Part shown: positions 43,183-51,526 of the stretch, piece by piece
Position numbering within the stretch: position 1 is the first letter of the stretch
How the letters are laid out: each line of letters begins with the position of its first letter
Source of the DNA: Bacillus sp. OV166
GTDB lineage: Bacteria > Bacillota > Bacilli > Bacillales > Cytobacillaceae
Direction of reading: 5' to 3'
Assembly: GCF_900177675.1 (NCBI RefSeq)
Contig: NZ_FXWM01000001.1
Location: 2,799,001-2,863,000, forward strand
DNA length: 64,000 bases
Program-made: the position numbers and the translations under genes
The notes under the pieces: model-generated
Database searches by the model: none
What the model saw: the letters and a program-made list of their open reading frames with translations, nothing else
What the model was told of the DNA's origin: nothing

Positions 43183-45315
43183 TTGAAAAACATCATGAAA
43201 AATTATACACTTCCCAAAAGTCAATATTGGGATTTAATCACTTCTACCCTTTCCTCTTATGAGGTTACGGAAGTCTCCAACGATGGGAAAGTAAAAAGAA
43301 GCATCGTAAATGACGATTATTTTTTAGTTAACGATATTTGGAACGTAAATGACATAGGCGAAATCCCAAACTTCCAGGAAGGACTTGAGAAATACAAAGG
43401 GACAAATCAAAATTTAAGGTTCAAGATTAAAAATCCAAACATTGCCTTAGAAATAAAATTTGTTTTCTATAACAAATTGTTTAAAGATGATTTGAGTTTT
43501 GGGTCTCTATTTACGACATACTACAACAACTTAAATAGATTTAGTCGATTTATAGATGAAAAACACCCTCGACTAAATTCTCTACTAGATTTAAATATTG
43601 ATAAAGCTGAAAAAGAATGGGTTTGGTGGCTTAATAAAAACAATATAAAAATAACTAGAAAGAGAAAAGACCTTATCTATGGAGAAACAGAATATAAGTC
43701 ACCTATGGTAATATTCTTACATTCGGTATATGAAAAATTATCTAATCTAACAGACACACGAGAAGAATGGGGAAAAGATAAATGGGATATAAGAATTTTA
43801 AATGAGAAATACGGAATTCCATATAATCATTCAGTATCCCAATATTATGCAGATTTTACTTTTATCAAAAATGAAAATTATAAACTTTATTTAAAAAAAT
43901 ATGTCAAAAATAGATTGTTAAGCGGAAAAAATTTTTCGTGGGGAACTGCTAGAAGATATGTATTCAATGTTTCATTTTTTTTAAACTTCATTGTCGAACT
44001 TGAACCTGATTGGAACGATTTAAGTGACCTTAAAAGGGACCATATTGAAAAATATTTAGAGTTCCTTCATGAGAATGAAAATGATAGGTTAAAACGAAAA
44101 AATTCAAATCCTAAGACTTATATAAAAAGTAGTTTGGAATGTGTAAACCCCTTTCTTCTCGACATTCAACGTTTTGAATACAGTATTGCACCAAGGAAAC
44201 CAATTTTCAAGCTAATTTATTCTGAGGATTATCCAAAAAGAGATAAGAAATCTGATGATGATATTGATTACATTCCTGATTATGTATTAGAACAACTGTT
44301 TGAAAATCTGAAGGACCTAGATCCCGATTTACAACCAGTTGTGTGGGTTTCTTTCAAAACAGGTCTGCGAATCAGTGATACATTAGGATTAACTCAAGAT
44401 TGTTTGATTCGCTTAAATGGTAAATACTCCATTCAAACGGATATTGAAAAGACGTATGTAAAAGGTCATAAAATTCCAATTGATGATCAGCTAGCAAATA
44501 TAATCGCTGTTCTAATCCATAGCTCCAAGGAACGAAGCAACGATGATAACAATCCTGAAAAATATATTTTCGTTCGTTACAATGGTTCCCGAAAAGGGAG
44601 GCCGTTTAATCAAGGTTGGGTAAGACAAAAACTAAATGAACTGGCAATTAAAAAGAACATCACTGATGAGGTAGGCAATATCTTTCACTTTAAAATCCAT
44701 CAGTTCAGGCATACGTATGCAGTAAAGATGTTAAACGGCGGAGCAGATATTTTAACCGTACAAGATTTATTAGCACATGCTTCGCCTGAAATGACAATGA
44801 GATACGCCCGATTGTTGGATGATACTAAACGGAAAGCTTTCGAAAAAGTAGTCAAACAAGGGGTTTTTACATTTGACCTCAATGGTCAGGTGCACCAAGT
44901 AAAAGAATCCGAAGAAATTCCCAATGATGTTATGGATATGTTGTGGAAGAATGAAAAGCTTAACGCTTTAGACAACCCTTACGGGTCATGTCGTGCAAGA
45001 ATTAATGGCAATTGTCCACTTGCAGTAGAACCTCCCTGTTTAACTGCAAATAATGGGAAACCCTGTTTTGATTTGGCTGTTGGAATTTCTGACATGGATG
45101 TAAGAAAATATGAACTTCACATTGAGTCAACCATGAAAATGATTGAAGCAGCAAAACAGTTCGGACGAAAAGATATGGTCGAAGCAAATGAAAACAATTT
45201 GGAACGGTACCAAAAAATTTACGAAACCATTAAGAGCGGAAGTGTGATTTTTGGCCGTTTCGAACGTATACAAAAGGAAATGGAAAGAAATAGAAAGGGT
45301 GCTAAACGTGGCTAG
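43183..45315 (+). CDS. tnpB: Tn554-type transposase B (tyrosine recombinase)
   Basis: 710 residues, TTG start behind TAGGAGGAAATCCC. Long N-terminal DNA-binding part, then a catalytic domain: TGLRISDTLGLT (Arg), HQFRHTYAVKML (His-x-x-Arg), LLAHASPEMTMRYARL (His and Tyr). A Cys-rich tail (YGSCRARINGNCPLAVEPPC) as in Tn554 TnpB follows. Somewhat longer than TnpB of Tn554. It acts with TnpA in cut-free site-specific integration of Tn554-family elements. The gene overlaps tnpC by 8 bases. Confidence 0.92.
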   Translation: MKNIMKNYTLPKSQYWDLITSTLSSYEVTEVSNDGKVKRSIVNDDYFLVNDIWNVNDIGEIPNFQEGLEKYKGTNQNLRFKIKNPNIALEIKFVFYNKLFKDDLSFGSLFTTYYNNLNRFSRFIDEKHPRLNSLLDLNIDKAEKEWVWWLNKNNIKITRKRKDLIYGETEYKSPMVIFLHSVYEKLSNLTDTREEWGKDKWDIRILNEKYGIPYNHSVSQYYADFTFIKNENYKLYLKKYVKNRLLSGKNFSWGTARRYVFNVSFFLNFIVELEPDWNDLSDLKRDHIEKYLEFLHENENDRLKRKNSNPKTYIKSSLECVNPFLLDIQRFEYSIAPRKPIFKLIYSEDYPKRDKKSDDDIDYIPDYVLEQLFENLKDLDPDLQPVVWVSFKTGLRISDTLGLTQDCLIRLNGKYSIQTDIEKTYVKGHKIPIDDQLANIIAVLIHSSKERSNDDNNPEKYIFVRYNGSRKGRPFNQGWVRQKLNELAIKKNITDEVGNIFHFKIHQFRHTYAVKMLNGGADILTVQDLLAHASPEMTMRYARLLDDTKRKAFEKVVKQGVFTFDLNGQVHQVKESEEIPNDVMDMLWKNEKLNALDNPYGSCRARINGNCPLAVEPPCLTANNGKPCFDLAVGISDMDVRKYELHIESTMKMIEAAKQFGRKDMVEANENNLERYQKIYETIKSGSVIFGRFERIQKEMERNRKGAKRG

Positions 45316-45703
45316 TTATGATCGTGCAGAACAATTAAAACAATTACACGAAAAACGCAAAAAAGAAACGTTTGATAAAGTAGAAGAGGCAATCAAACGA
45401 TTGATAAAGAATTCGAAAGATATTAATTTTAACAGTGTGGCAAAAGAAGCTGGGATAAGCAAGGCTACCTTATATAATAATCCACAGTTGAAAGAACGGA
45501 TTGACTTCTTAAAAAAACAAACAGAAAAGACCTATATAATAGGTAGAATTCAAAGAGATGAAAACAATCAAAAAGCTATCATTGATTCTCTAAAAAGAAG
45601 AATCGAAAAACTAGAGAAAAAGATTAAAGTACTTGAAAAAGAAAATAAGCAATTACGTTCAAAAGAAAATGAAAAGCTTACTGAATACTTTTTAGAGATC
45701 TAA
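45308..45703 (+). CDS. tnpC: Tn554-type transposition protein C (DUF6262)
   Basis: 131 residues, GTG start inside the end of tnpB. N-terminal HTH-like NFNSVAKEAGISKATLYNN, then a coiled coil LKRRIEKLEKKIKVLEKEN. Size and position match TnpC of Tn554, which affects efficiency and orientation of transposition. The stop is directly followed by a half-site of the array repeat. Confidence 0.88.
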   Translation: MASYDRAEQLKQLHEKRKKETFDKVEEAIKRLIKNSKDINFNSVAKEAGISKATLYNNPQLKERIDFLKKQTEKTYIIGRIQRDENNQKAIIDSLKRRIEKLEKKIKVLEKENKQLRSKENEKLTEYFLEI

Positions 45704-45705
45704 AC

Positions 45706-45741
45706 ATTCTTCAACTGGGCAGTTTACTTTTATAAGAAGGA
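45706..45741 (+). repeat. Core repeat, half-site (copy 7a)
   Basis: ATTCTTCAACTGGGCAGTTT ACTTTTATAAGAAGG (split here): a core-2-type half-site 2 bases after the tnpC stop. Here the cassette-like array resumes. Confidence 0.7.
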
Positions 45742-45839
45742 GGTTTTTTAATCTCTGTTGAATAATTCTTGTTGTACTGAAGACGCAGTTGGTTAATGTA
45801 CACCATTTGTAGCATTATACGAACCAAGGATGTGATTGA

Positions 45840-46412
45840 ATGTTTCAAGATGGATTTCCTAACTATTTGAAAGATGATGTGACTAAAGCAGTTAGATTGA
45901 TTCCACAAAAGACTTACAATAATGTAACTATTGGTGTCTCCCAGGATAGTATTAAATACTTTCAAGATGATAACGTGATTCGATTTCCGTATCGTATCTA
46001 CTACATTGATATTTCAGATGAAGTTATAGAGAATTTAAGTGAACGACAAATAATGATTTTGCATTGCATTTATTCTAGGAGTTGTGATGGGTTTGTTCGC
46101 CAAAAGCATTTGTATTCGTTGCTTCAGATGGATTATGAAGATTGGGCTATTCCTTATATTGTAAAAATATGTGATGAATATGTCGTAGAAATGTTAGAAA
46201 TGACTTATGAAATGTTAAAAGAACAGAATACAGAACGGATTAAGAGATTTTGTCTAGAAAATATTATGCCGTTTTGTAAAAGCTATAATAGAATGATTAG
46301 CTATTGGAACGAATATTACAGAAATAGATACAATAATTTTGAACAATATATTGGCAGGAAGTTATATAGAGATTGTTTTGGTTACTCTAAATCAATGGAA
46401 CGCAAGAAGTAA
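45840..46412 (+). CDS. Hypothetical protein, 190 aa
   Basis: ATG behind CCAAGGATGTGATTGA. Soluble, aromatic-rich: YLKDDVTKAVRLIPQKTYNN, NLSERQIMILHCIYSRSCDG, and a helical C-terminus with YWNEYYRNRYNNFEQYI. No family recognised. Only gene between copies 7a and 7. Confidence 0.6.
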   Translation: MFQDGFPNYLKDDVTKAVRLIPQKTYNNVTIGVSQDSIKYFQDDNVIRFPYRIYYIDISDEVIENLSERQIMILHCIYSRSCDGFVRQKHLYSLLQMDYEDWAIPYIVKICDEYVVEMLEMTYEMLKEQNTERIKRFCLENIMPFCKSYNRMISYWNEYYRNRYNNFEQYIGRKLYRDCFGYSKSMERKK

Positions 46413-46414
46413 GA

Positions 46415-46466
46415 AGTTTGTAAAATGATTCACTTAAACTAACGTGTCAGGTTACTTGAAGAAGGA
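46415..46466 (+). repeat. Core repeat, short hybrid form (copy 7)
   Basis: GTTTGTAAAATGATTCACTT then AAACTAACGTGTCAGGTTAC and TTGAAGAAGG. Core-1 left plus core-2 right, no terminator. Confidence 0.85.
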
Positions 46467-46530
46467 AATGATAAATTTGTTATTGAATTAATAATAATGA
46501 AAGATTTATGGGTGAAGGAGTTTTATCTAA

Positions 46531-46935
46531 ATGCAGAATGTACGGAATTTAATCGAAACAAAGAAATCAGGCGTTGATGAATTGGATATTAAGCTGGCAG
46601 AGGAAAAGTTAGGTTTGATTTTTCCTGAACAGTACAAAGAACTTTTTAAGTTAGTAAATAATGCGGAGATTGGTGAATGGATTCTCTATTCTATTAAAAC
46701 CCAAATAAATCCTAAAAAAACTTGGGATGATGTTGTTAGACAAAATAAGGAATTAAGAGATGAAAGAATGTCTGAGGACCTTATTGCGATTGGTGATGAT
46801 GGTTCGGGAGATATACTTTGCTTTAAAAAAATGAACGGGAAAATGGGAGATACCATTTATCTTTGGAATCACGAATCAACAGAATTAGAAGAATATGCAC
46901 CTAGTTTAAAGGAATTTATTATTATATTTTCTTAA
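46531..46935 (+). CDS. SMI1/KNR4 (SUKH) family protein
   Basis: 134 residues, ATG behind GTGAAGGAGTTTTATCTAA. AEEKLGLIFPEQYKELFKLV and later LIAIGDDGSGDILCF and IYLWNHESTELEE are the SUKH signatures. Family members are immunity proteins against polymorphic toxins or interbacterial effectors; no toxin lies beside it, so it may be an orphan immunity gene. Only gene in its unit. Confidence 0.85.
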   Translation: MQNVRNLIETKKSGVDELDIKLAEEKLGLIFPEQYKELFKLVNNAEIGEWILYSIKTQINPKKTWDDVVRQNKELRDERMSEDLIAIGDDGSGDILCFKKMNGKMGDTIYLWNHESTELEEYAPSLKEFIIIFS

Positions 46936-46972
46936 GAATATGATGACTTTGATGATGAGTAAAAAGTAAAAG

Positions 46973-47045
46973 CCTTATTGAAGTAACGGGTGCGTTAGCG
47001 AAAACCAGGGCTGTCATTTTAGCAACTTTTCTTATTGAGCTAAAC
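46973..47045 (+). repeat. Core repeat, full form, left part (copy 8)
   Basis: TTATTGAAGTAACGGGTGCG, GGGCTGTCATTTTAGCAACT, then CTTATTGAGCTAAAC, where the palindrome is broken by the insertion at 47046; its other arm is at 47367. Confidence 0.85.
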
Positions 47046-47366
47046 TGCCATTATATATAGTATCAGTCCAAAAAGATTGATAGAAAGCCCCTTTTATCTA
47101 TGTTTACATGTAACCATAGAAAAGCGTGTAAGGACTTGACTTGGAGCCTCTGTGGGCATGATTGGTCTTGAAAGGCTGAAGCCGTTGTTTCATCAGGCAT
47201 GCAAGCCTATCATACCCACCCCTCCAAGTAAAGTCCTATGTTTGTTAACGTTAAAAACTATAATTACTTACTATATATAATGCTTCTACAAAGATACGAA
47301 TATGGCACTTTTTGTATCTTTACTTACGTTGATTACGGTGGAAAATCATACTACATATAAGTGGCA
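47046..47366. mobile_element. MITE-like insertion with terminal inverted repeats
   Basis: 321 bases, no ORF. Left end TGCCATTATATATAGTATCA, right end (reverse complement) TGCCACTTATATGTAGTATG: about 17 of 20 identical. Inside is a long imperfect hairpin (47132-47236) whose arms begin GGACTTGACTTGG and end CCAAGTAAAGTCC, with a second paired segment GTGGGCATGATTGG / CCTATCATACCCAC. It sits exactly at the centre of the core-2 palindrome, between CTAAAC and GTTTAG. Confidence 0.7.
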
Positions 47367-47381
47367 GTTTAGCTAAATAAG
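47367..47381 (+). repeat. Core repeat, right arm (copy 8)
   Basis: GTTTAGCTAAATAAG, the arm complementary to CTTATTGAGCTAAAC at 47031-47045. Confidence 0.75.
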
Positions 47382-47448
47382 AATGTTTAACCCGTAAAGA
47401 AAGATTTTGATATTATTAAAAACTAAAACAATGAGGGTGGGATTTTTA

Positions 47449-48156
47449 GTGCAACGTGACAAGTGTCCTTGTTGTGGCTTTCCAACATTAGAAGAGCGAG
47501 GGAATTTTGAGATATGTGAACTTTGTCATTGGGAAGATGATGGACAAGATGACCCATATGCAGATGAAGTTTGGGGTGGTCCAAATGGGGATTACTCTCT
47601 TACAGAAGCAAGAAGAAATTTTAAAGAAAATCTCATTATGTATAAAGATAGAAGAAATATACATAGTCAAACAGATAAAGAAATTGAAACAAAAAAATCT
47701 TTAATAAATGCGTTTGGTGAATTAGACAAATATGAACAAGATTCGTTGGAATATAAGTCACTTTGGAGCAAAATAAAGTCTTATGAGAAGATTTTAAATG
47801 AAATTGTAGATGATAAAACTGAAAGATATAGTAATAATGTCGAAAAGAACGAAAATGCTTGTAAACTGATAAATTCCGATGATACAGATGAAGTTGTAAA
47901 TGGGTTATTAGGACTAGCCTTGAATTCAGATGACCTAGATTTTATCCAAGATATTATGACTAGATACAGTGAACACGAGAATGCTAAAATTCGTGGCACT
48001 GCAATACTTTGTTTTGGTCACATTGCAAAAATACATGAAAAGATAAGCAAAAAACTGGTTTTGCCAATAATTAATCAAGGTTTAAAAGATGAAAGTAGTT
48101 TTGTAAGGGAACAGTCTCGTTCGGCTTTAGACGATATAAATTTTTATATAAAATAG
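47449..48156 (+). CDS. CPCC-family cysteine-rich protein with HEAT-like C-terminus
   Basis: 235 residues, GTG start behind GAGGGTGGGATTTTTA. N-terminal Cys-rich CPCC domain: DKCPCCGFPTLEE, ICELCHWEDDGQDDP, then the usual WGGPNGDYSLTEARRNF. The last 80 residues have helical repeat character (AKIRGTAILCFGHIAKIHEK, SSFVREQSRSALDDI), as in HEAT/PBS-lyase repeats. The fusion is unusual: CPCC proteins are normally about 80-120 aa. Possible immunity protein. Only gene between copies 8 and 9. Confidence 0.8.
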   Translation: MQRDKCPCCGFPTLEERGNFEICELCHWEDDGQDDPYADEVWGGPNGDYSLTEARRNFKENLIMYKDRRNIHSQTDKEIETKKSLINAFGELDKYEQDSLEYKSLWSKIKSYEKILNEIVDDKTERYSNNVEKNENACKLINSDDTDEVVNGLLGLALNSDDLDFIQDIMTRYSEHENAKIRGTAILCFGHIAKIHEKISKKLVLPIINQGLKDESSFVREQSRSALDDINFYIK

Positions 48157-48160
48157 AAGT

Positions 48161-48277
48161 ACCTTGATGAACGGGGTGCATTTCTATAACAGAGAATGCC
48201 GCCTTTTTTATTGAACAGCAGCGTTTCTGTAACAAACAGGAACGTTTTTTTCGTGCTAACGGATAGGTTAGCGGAGG
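48161..48277 (+). repeat. Core repeat, full form (copy 9)
   Basis: Core 1 CTTGATGAACGGGGTGCATT, terminator AATGCCGCCTTTTTT, an inserted hairpin GCGTTTCTGTAACAAACAGG, and core 2 GTGCTAACGGATAGGTTAGC. The extra hairpin resembles one at 54354. Confidence 0.75.
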
Positions 48278-48493
48278 CATAGTAAGTCCATTTAATGAGT
48301 CTAATGAGCCTTATAAGCAACCCATGCTCGATATAGACGCTCAGAATGGCTGGTGGTGGCGTTTTAAGCGGTTCTATCTCCTTTCCTCCCTTTCCCTTCC
48401 GCCCCTCTTTTTACATTAGTGATACTCAAGCTTGAATCACAGGGCATTATGAAAGCTGCTGTGGAGTTCCGTGTTTAGTCTGTCTTTCATATT
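48278..48493. other. Gene-free unit between repeats
   Basis: About 215 bases between copies 9 and 10 with no frame I can support and a pyrimidine-rich stretch (CTCCTTTCCTCCCTTTCCC near 48380-48400). It could be a decayed cassette or a small RNA. Confidence 0.4.
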
Positions 48494-48543
48494 GATTGTG
48501 AAAGAATGTACTTAAACTAACGAAGCAGGTTAGCTCAATAATG
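48494..48543 (+). repeat. Core repeat, short hybrid form (copy 10)
   Basis: GATTGTGAAAGAATGTACTT, AAACTAACGAAGCAGG, TTAGCTCAATAATGG. Confidence 0.85.
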
Positions 48544-48727
48544 GATGGGCATTTTTAGCAAATTTCTATACTTCTTACATTACCCTTATGTTATAATTAG
48601 TGTAAAATTACACTTATGTACACTAGGGATTGATATGGGAAGACTTGTTATTAGGTTTACAGTGTTTTGGTAATTACCCCTTAGTAACTGGATACGATTG
48701 GAAAAAATTAATTGGAGGTGGACTTGT

Positions 48728-49012
48728 ATGAAGTTAATTATTTTCTTTGGTCTTATCGTTTTTTCTTTATTAGTTTCTCTTATATTAGGTCGAAAAGATT
48801 CAAACAAAAAAAGACCAGTGACAGCAATTATAAAAGCGTTATTGGTAAATATAGTTGTTATGGGTTTAGGAAGCCTATGGTGGTTCCTAACTGAAACTGA
48901 TGGTATCAGTCAAGGAATAGGAGTTATGATTTATTTAGGCACTATTATAGGAATATCTCTGATTGATATGGTTTTTATCTATGTTTGGAACAGGTTAGAA
49001 AGAACACAATAG
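48728..49012 (+). CDS. Membrane protein, 94 aa
   Basis: ATG behind TTGGAGGTGGACTTGT. Three hydrophobic helices: LIIFFGLIVFSLLVSLIL, AIIKALLVNIVVMGLGSLWW and VMIYLGTIIGISLIDMVFI, separated by a basic loop GRKDSNKKRP. No family recognised. Only gene between copies 10 and 11. Confidence 0.7.
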   Translation: MKLIIFFGLIVFSLLVSLILGRKDSNKKRPVTAIIKALLVNIVVMGLGSLWWFLTETDGISQGIGVMIYLGTIIGISLIDMVFIYVWNRLERTQ

Positions 49013-49085
49013 CAGAAAAAATCTCTTTCAGAGCTTCATTTTATTAAAGGTCTTAATTTGAATATGATAATGAACGTTTTGACGA

Positions 49086-49180
49086 TTCTTATTGAGCTAA
49101 CGGGTGCAATAGTTAAAGATAGTTGAAGATCGCTGAGGCGGTCTTTTTCTTGTTGAACTAACGAAGCAGTTCAAGAAGGA
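49086..49180 (+). repeat. Core repeat, full form (copy 11)
   Basis: CTTATTGAGCTAACGGGTGC, middle part GATCGCTGAGGCGGTC plus T run, core 2 CTTGTTGAACTAACGAAGCA with GTTCAAGAAGG. Terminates the 94-aa gene. Confidence 0.9.
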
Positions 49181-49239
49181 AATTAATTGACTAGTATGGA
49201 ATAAAGATTAGGTAAATGTCAGTGGAAGGTGATTTCCCA

Positions 49240-49379
49240 TTGAATATAAAATTCTTTCTTTGGTTTTGCTTAGGTGCTTTAGTTTCTTTATTTTGAGTGG
49301 AACAATTTAACTCCTATTCTAGTCGGTGGATTTTAATGGTACTGCTGTTGCTTATTATGGAGCAAGAAGATTCAAGTAA
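49240..49379 (+). pseudogene. Decayed small membrane protein gene
   Basis: TTG start behind GTGGAAGGTGATTTCCCA gives MNIKFFLWFCLGALVSLF and a stop; a later frame gives NGTAVAYYGARRFK. The pieces fit one small membrane protein broken by two frame changes. Low certainty. Confidence 0.35.
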
Positions 49380-49433
49380 CAAACGCTTAATGCATATCTG
49401 ACACATATTTCGAAACAAAATGGATGAATAGCA

Positions 49434-49535
49434 ATGAAACTCTGGCGGGAAAAACTATCTCAATACTTTAATAAACCTTGGATTTGGATTATTTATATTG
49501 CCATAATTACATTGATAGGAGTATTAAGAGAATGA
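49434..49535 (+). CDS. Possible small membrane peptide, 33 aa
   Basis: MKLWREKLSQYFNKPWIWII followed by YIAIITLIGVLRE: a basic head and one hydrophobic helix. The ribosome site is weak (GGATGAATAGCA). It lies between repeat copies 11 and 12. Confidence 0.35.
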   Translation: MKLWREKLSQYFNKPWIWIIYIAIITLIGVLRE

Positions 49536-49551
49536 ACAATACGAACATATT

Positions 49552-49596
49552 GTGTACTTCTTGTTCAACTAACAGAAGCAGGTTAGTTCAACAAGG
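49552..49596 (+). repeat. Core repeat, core-2 palindrome (copy 12)
   Basis: CTTGTTCAACTAAC-AGAAGCAG-GTTAGTTCAACAAG (14-base arms, 8-base loop; written in three pieces). The two arms are not strict complements at every base but are the clearest example of the core-2 palindrome, with a preceding TGTGTACTT from core 1. Confidence 0.9.
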
Positions 49597-49655
49597 ATGC
49601 AAGGGATTAAATCAAAAAATAAAATATTGAAATGATGGTGAAAGGCGGAATAATC

Positions 49656-50426
49656 GTGTTAGAAATATTTCCTGTATATATAACTCCGTTTGAACAAGAA
49701 AGACTGATTAGAGTATATCTACCTAAAAATTACAACAAGGAAAATAAGAGGTACCCCGTATTGTATATGCACGATGGGCAAAATGTTTTTCGTGATAATG
49801 ATGCAATTGGTGGCAAATCTTTAGAACTCGAAAACTACTTAGATGAAATTGGATTGGAAGTTATTGTTGTCGGTATAGACCAAAATAGTGAAGACCGAAA
49901 AAATGAATATTGTCCTTGGGTAAGTGGAGAATACAGCAAGAAAATATTAGGTTATACTAGTTCAGAAGGTGGAAAAGGGACAGAGTATATAGACTTTATC
50001 GTAAATGAACTAAAGCCATTCATAGATAATAAATACCTTACATTAAAAGACCGTACTGCGATGGCGGGAATTTCACTAGGAGGGCTAATTTCCACTTTTG
50101 CTGCGTGCCGTTATCCTCACATTTTCACCAGAGTAGCTGCTGTTTCTTCTGCTTTTTACCGTAACCAGGAGGAGCTAGAAAAGTTATTAAAAAGTTCCGA
50201 CTTATCATCGATTGAAGATTTTTACTTAGACTGTGGAACTAAAGAAGCTTCAGGTGAAGCTTTAATTAGTAAGGAATTTGTAGCTTCAAATAATTCCATT
50301 TATGAAATTTTAAGAGAGAAAATATCAAATGTAAAGTTTGAAATTATTAACGATGCGGAACATAATTATTTTTTCTTTAGAGAAAGATTCCCTAAAATAT
50401 TATCTTTTTTAGTGTCAGCAAAATAG
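49656..50426 (+). CDS. Alpha/beta-hydrolase, esterase-D/enterochelin-esterase type
   Basis: About 256 residues. RYPVLYMHDGQNVF opens the fold; the nucleophile elbow is MAGISLGGLIS (Ser); YLDCGTKEASG is the acid strand and DAEHNYFFF carries the catalytic His. It resembles YbbA/Fes esterases; the substrate is unknown. GTG 49656 is preceded by GAAAGGCGG; ATG 49632 upstream is in frame. Only gene between copies 12 and 13. Confidence 0.85.
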   Translation: MLEIFPVYITPFEQERLIRVYLPKNYNKENKRYPVLYMHDGQNVFRDNDAIGGKSLELENYLDEIGLEVIVVGIDQNSEDRKNEYCPWVSGEYSKKILGYTSSEGGKGTEYIDFIVNELKPFIDNKYLTLKDRTAMAGISLGGLISTFAACRYPHIFTRVAAVSSAFYRNQEELEKLLKSSDLSSIEDFYLDCGTKEASGEALISKEFVASNNSIYEILREKISNVKFEIINDAEHNYFFFRERFPKILSFLVSAK

Positions 50427-50490
50427 ATAATATTCCCTTTAAATCAGTTGTAATAGGATATTAAACGAAGTATTAATAATTAGAATTACC

Positions 50491-50569
50491 ATCTAACTAA
50501 CGGGTGCATTACTGAAACAACGGTAATGCTTTTTTCTTCTTCAAGTAACGGGCAGGTTACTTCAAGAAG
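50491..50569 (+). repeat. Core repeat, full form (copy 13)
   Basis: ATCTAACTAACGGGTGCATT, GTAATGCTTTTTTCTT, core 2 CTTCAAGTAACGGGCAGG and TTACTTCAAGAAG. Confidence 0.9.
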
Positions 50570-50611
50570 AAATTAAACAATTCAATGTAGAAATCAATGG
50601 ATTATGCTATT

Positions 50612-50662
50612 AACAAATAAAGATCCATCCAAGAGGGCTTCTCAAGGATAGATTTATTTGTT
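50612..50662 (-). terminator. Terminator of the XRE gene (bidirectional hairpin)
   Basis: AACAAATAAAGATCCATCC pairs with GGATAGATTTATTTGTT around AAGAGGGCTTCTCAA. It lies 60 bases beyond the stop of the reverse-strand gene. Confidence 0.75.
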
Positions 50663-50722
50663 ATTTCCAGTTACCTTTCTTTTACTTGCCACTCCCAAGC
50701 AGTATCACTTCTTCTTATGCTC

Positions 50723-51253
50723 TTAATAATCTAATTGGCGTAAATACAATAGGATTTCATTTTCATTAAGTTTTTTAAACTTATACTTACGGATTTGGCT
50801 TTCAATTTTCTTTTTGTCATCATCTTTACTACTGAATAAATCTACTAATTGAAGTATTACTTCTGCCAAAACAGTTACCAATCCAGCAGAACCTAATTCC
50901 AAACCTAATGTTTCTGTATCTGAAAGTTGTGACTTCGCTAATTCTTCCATTTCTTTTTTGTATTCGCCTTTAATTAGAATATACGATTCCTTATTTTTCA
51001 ATGCTAATAGTAAATCTTCAGCATTAAAAACCTCGAAGTAAGGATTTTCGTTTTCTAATCGTAATAATTCATCAAGCACAGTCCCTTCACTTTTCCCTAA
51101 TGTTTTAGCGATTGCTTGTAAAGTTTTAACTGAATAACTGCTGACACTTTTATTGTTTACACTTGAGAGCATTTGTTGACTTATTCCAGTTTCTTTGAAT
51201 ACATCGTATCGTTTTTTTTCGTTCTTTTGTAAATAAATATCTAATAGGCTCAT
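50723..51253 (-). CDS. XRE-type helix-turn-helix protein, 176 aa
   Basis: The start at 51253 follows AAGGAGTGTTTGAAA. The N-terminal 65 residues form an XRE HTH (YDVFKETGISQQMLSSVNNK, LQAIAKTLGKSEGTVLDELL); the rest is an unrecognised helical domain, with a hydrophobic stretch LGSAGLVTVLAEVILQLVDL. One of few reverse-strand genes in the array. Possible antitoxin or regulator. It is the only gene between copies 13 and 14. Confidence 0.75.
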   Translation of the reverse strand: MSLLDIYLQKNEKKRYDVFKETGISQQMLSSVNNKSVSSYSVKTLQAIAKTLGKSEGTVLDELLRLENENPYFEVFNAEDLLLALKNKESYILIKGEYKKEMEELAKSQLSDTETLGLELGSAGLVTVLAEVILQLVDLFSSKDDDKKKIESQIRKYKFKKLNENEILLYLRQLDY

Positions 51254-51420
51254 TTTCAAACACTCCTTCCCTTTGATAAAGTATTTTTTACTAAAATTTT
51301 TTTTACTTAATTATATTTTAGTATATGTGTAAAAAAATGTAAATGATTATTTCGTTTATTTTTTAACCTCAGTAATCAATAATATATATTATCTATATAC
51401 TTTTTCGTTGTATTAAGTAA

Positions 51421-51470
51421 GTTTGTGAAAGTTTGCACTTAAACTAACGGAGCAGTTTTCTTGAAGAAGG
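51421..51470 (+). repeat. Core repeat, short hybrid form (copy 14)
   Basis: GTTTGTGAAAGTTTGCACTT, AAACTAACGGAGCAG, TTTTCTTGAAGAAGG. Confidence 0.85.
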
Positions 51471-51526
51471 GAAACCTTAAATGAGATATAATTAATTTAC
51501 AATTTTATAAGATAAGTGGATTTAGA

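Noticed and set aside
36209..45703. Prophage
   Set aside because: No capsid, terminase, portal, tail or lysis genes; only small unknown genes, a YolD gene and tnpABC.
47132..47236. tRNA or other known RNA gene within the MITE-like insert
   Set aside because: No CCA end, T-loop or known RNA motif; the fold is one long imperfect hairpin.
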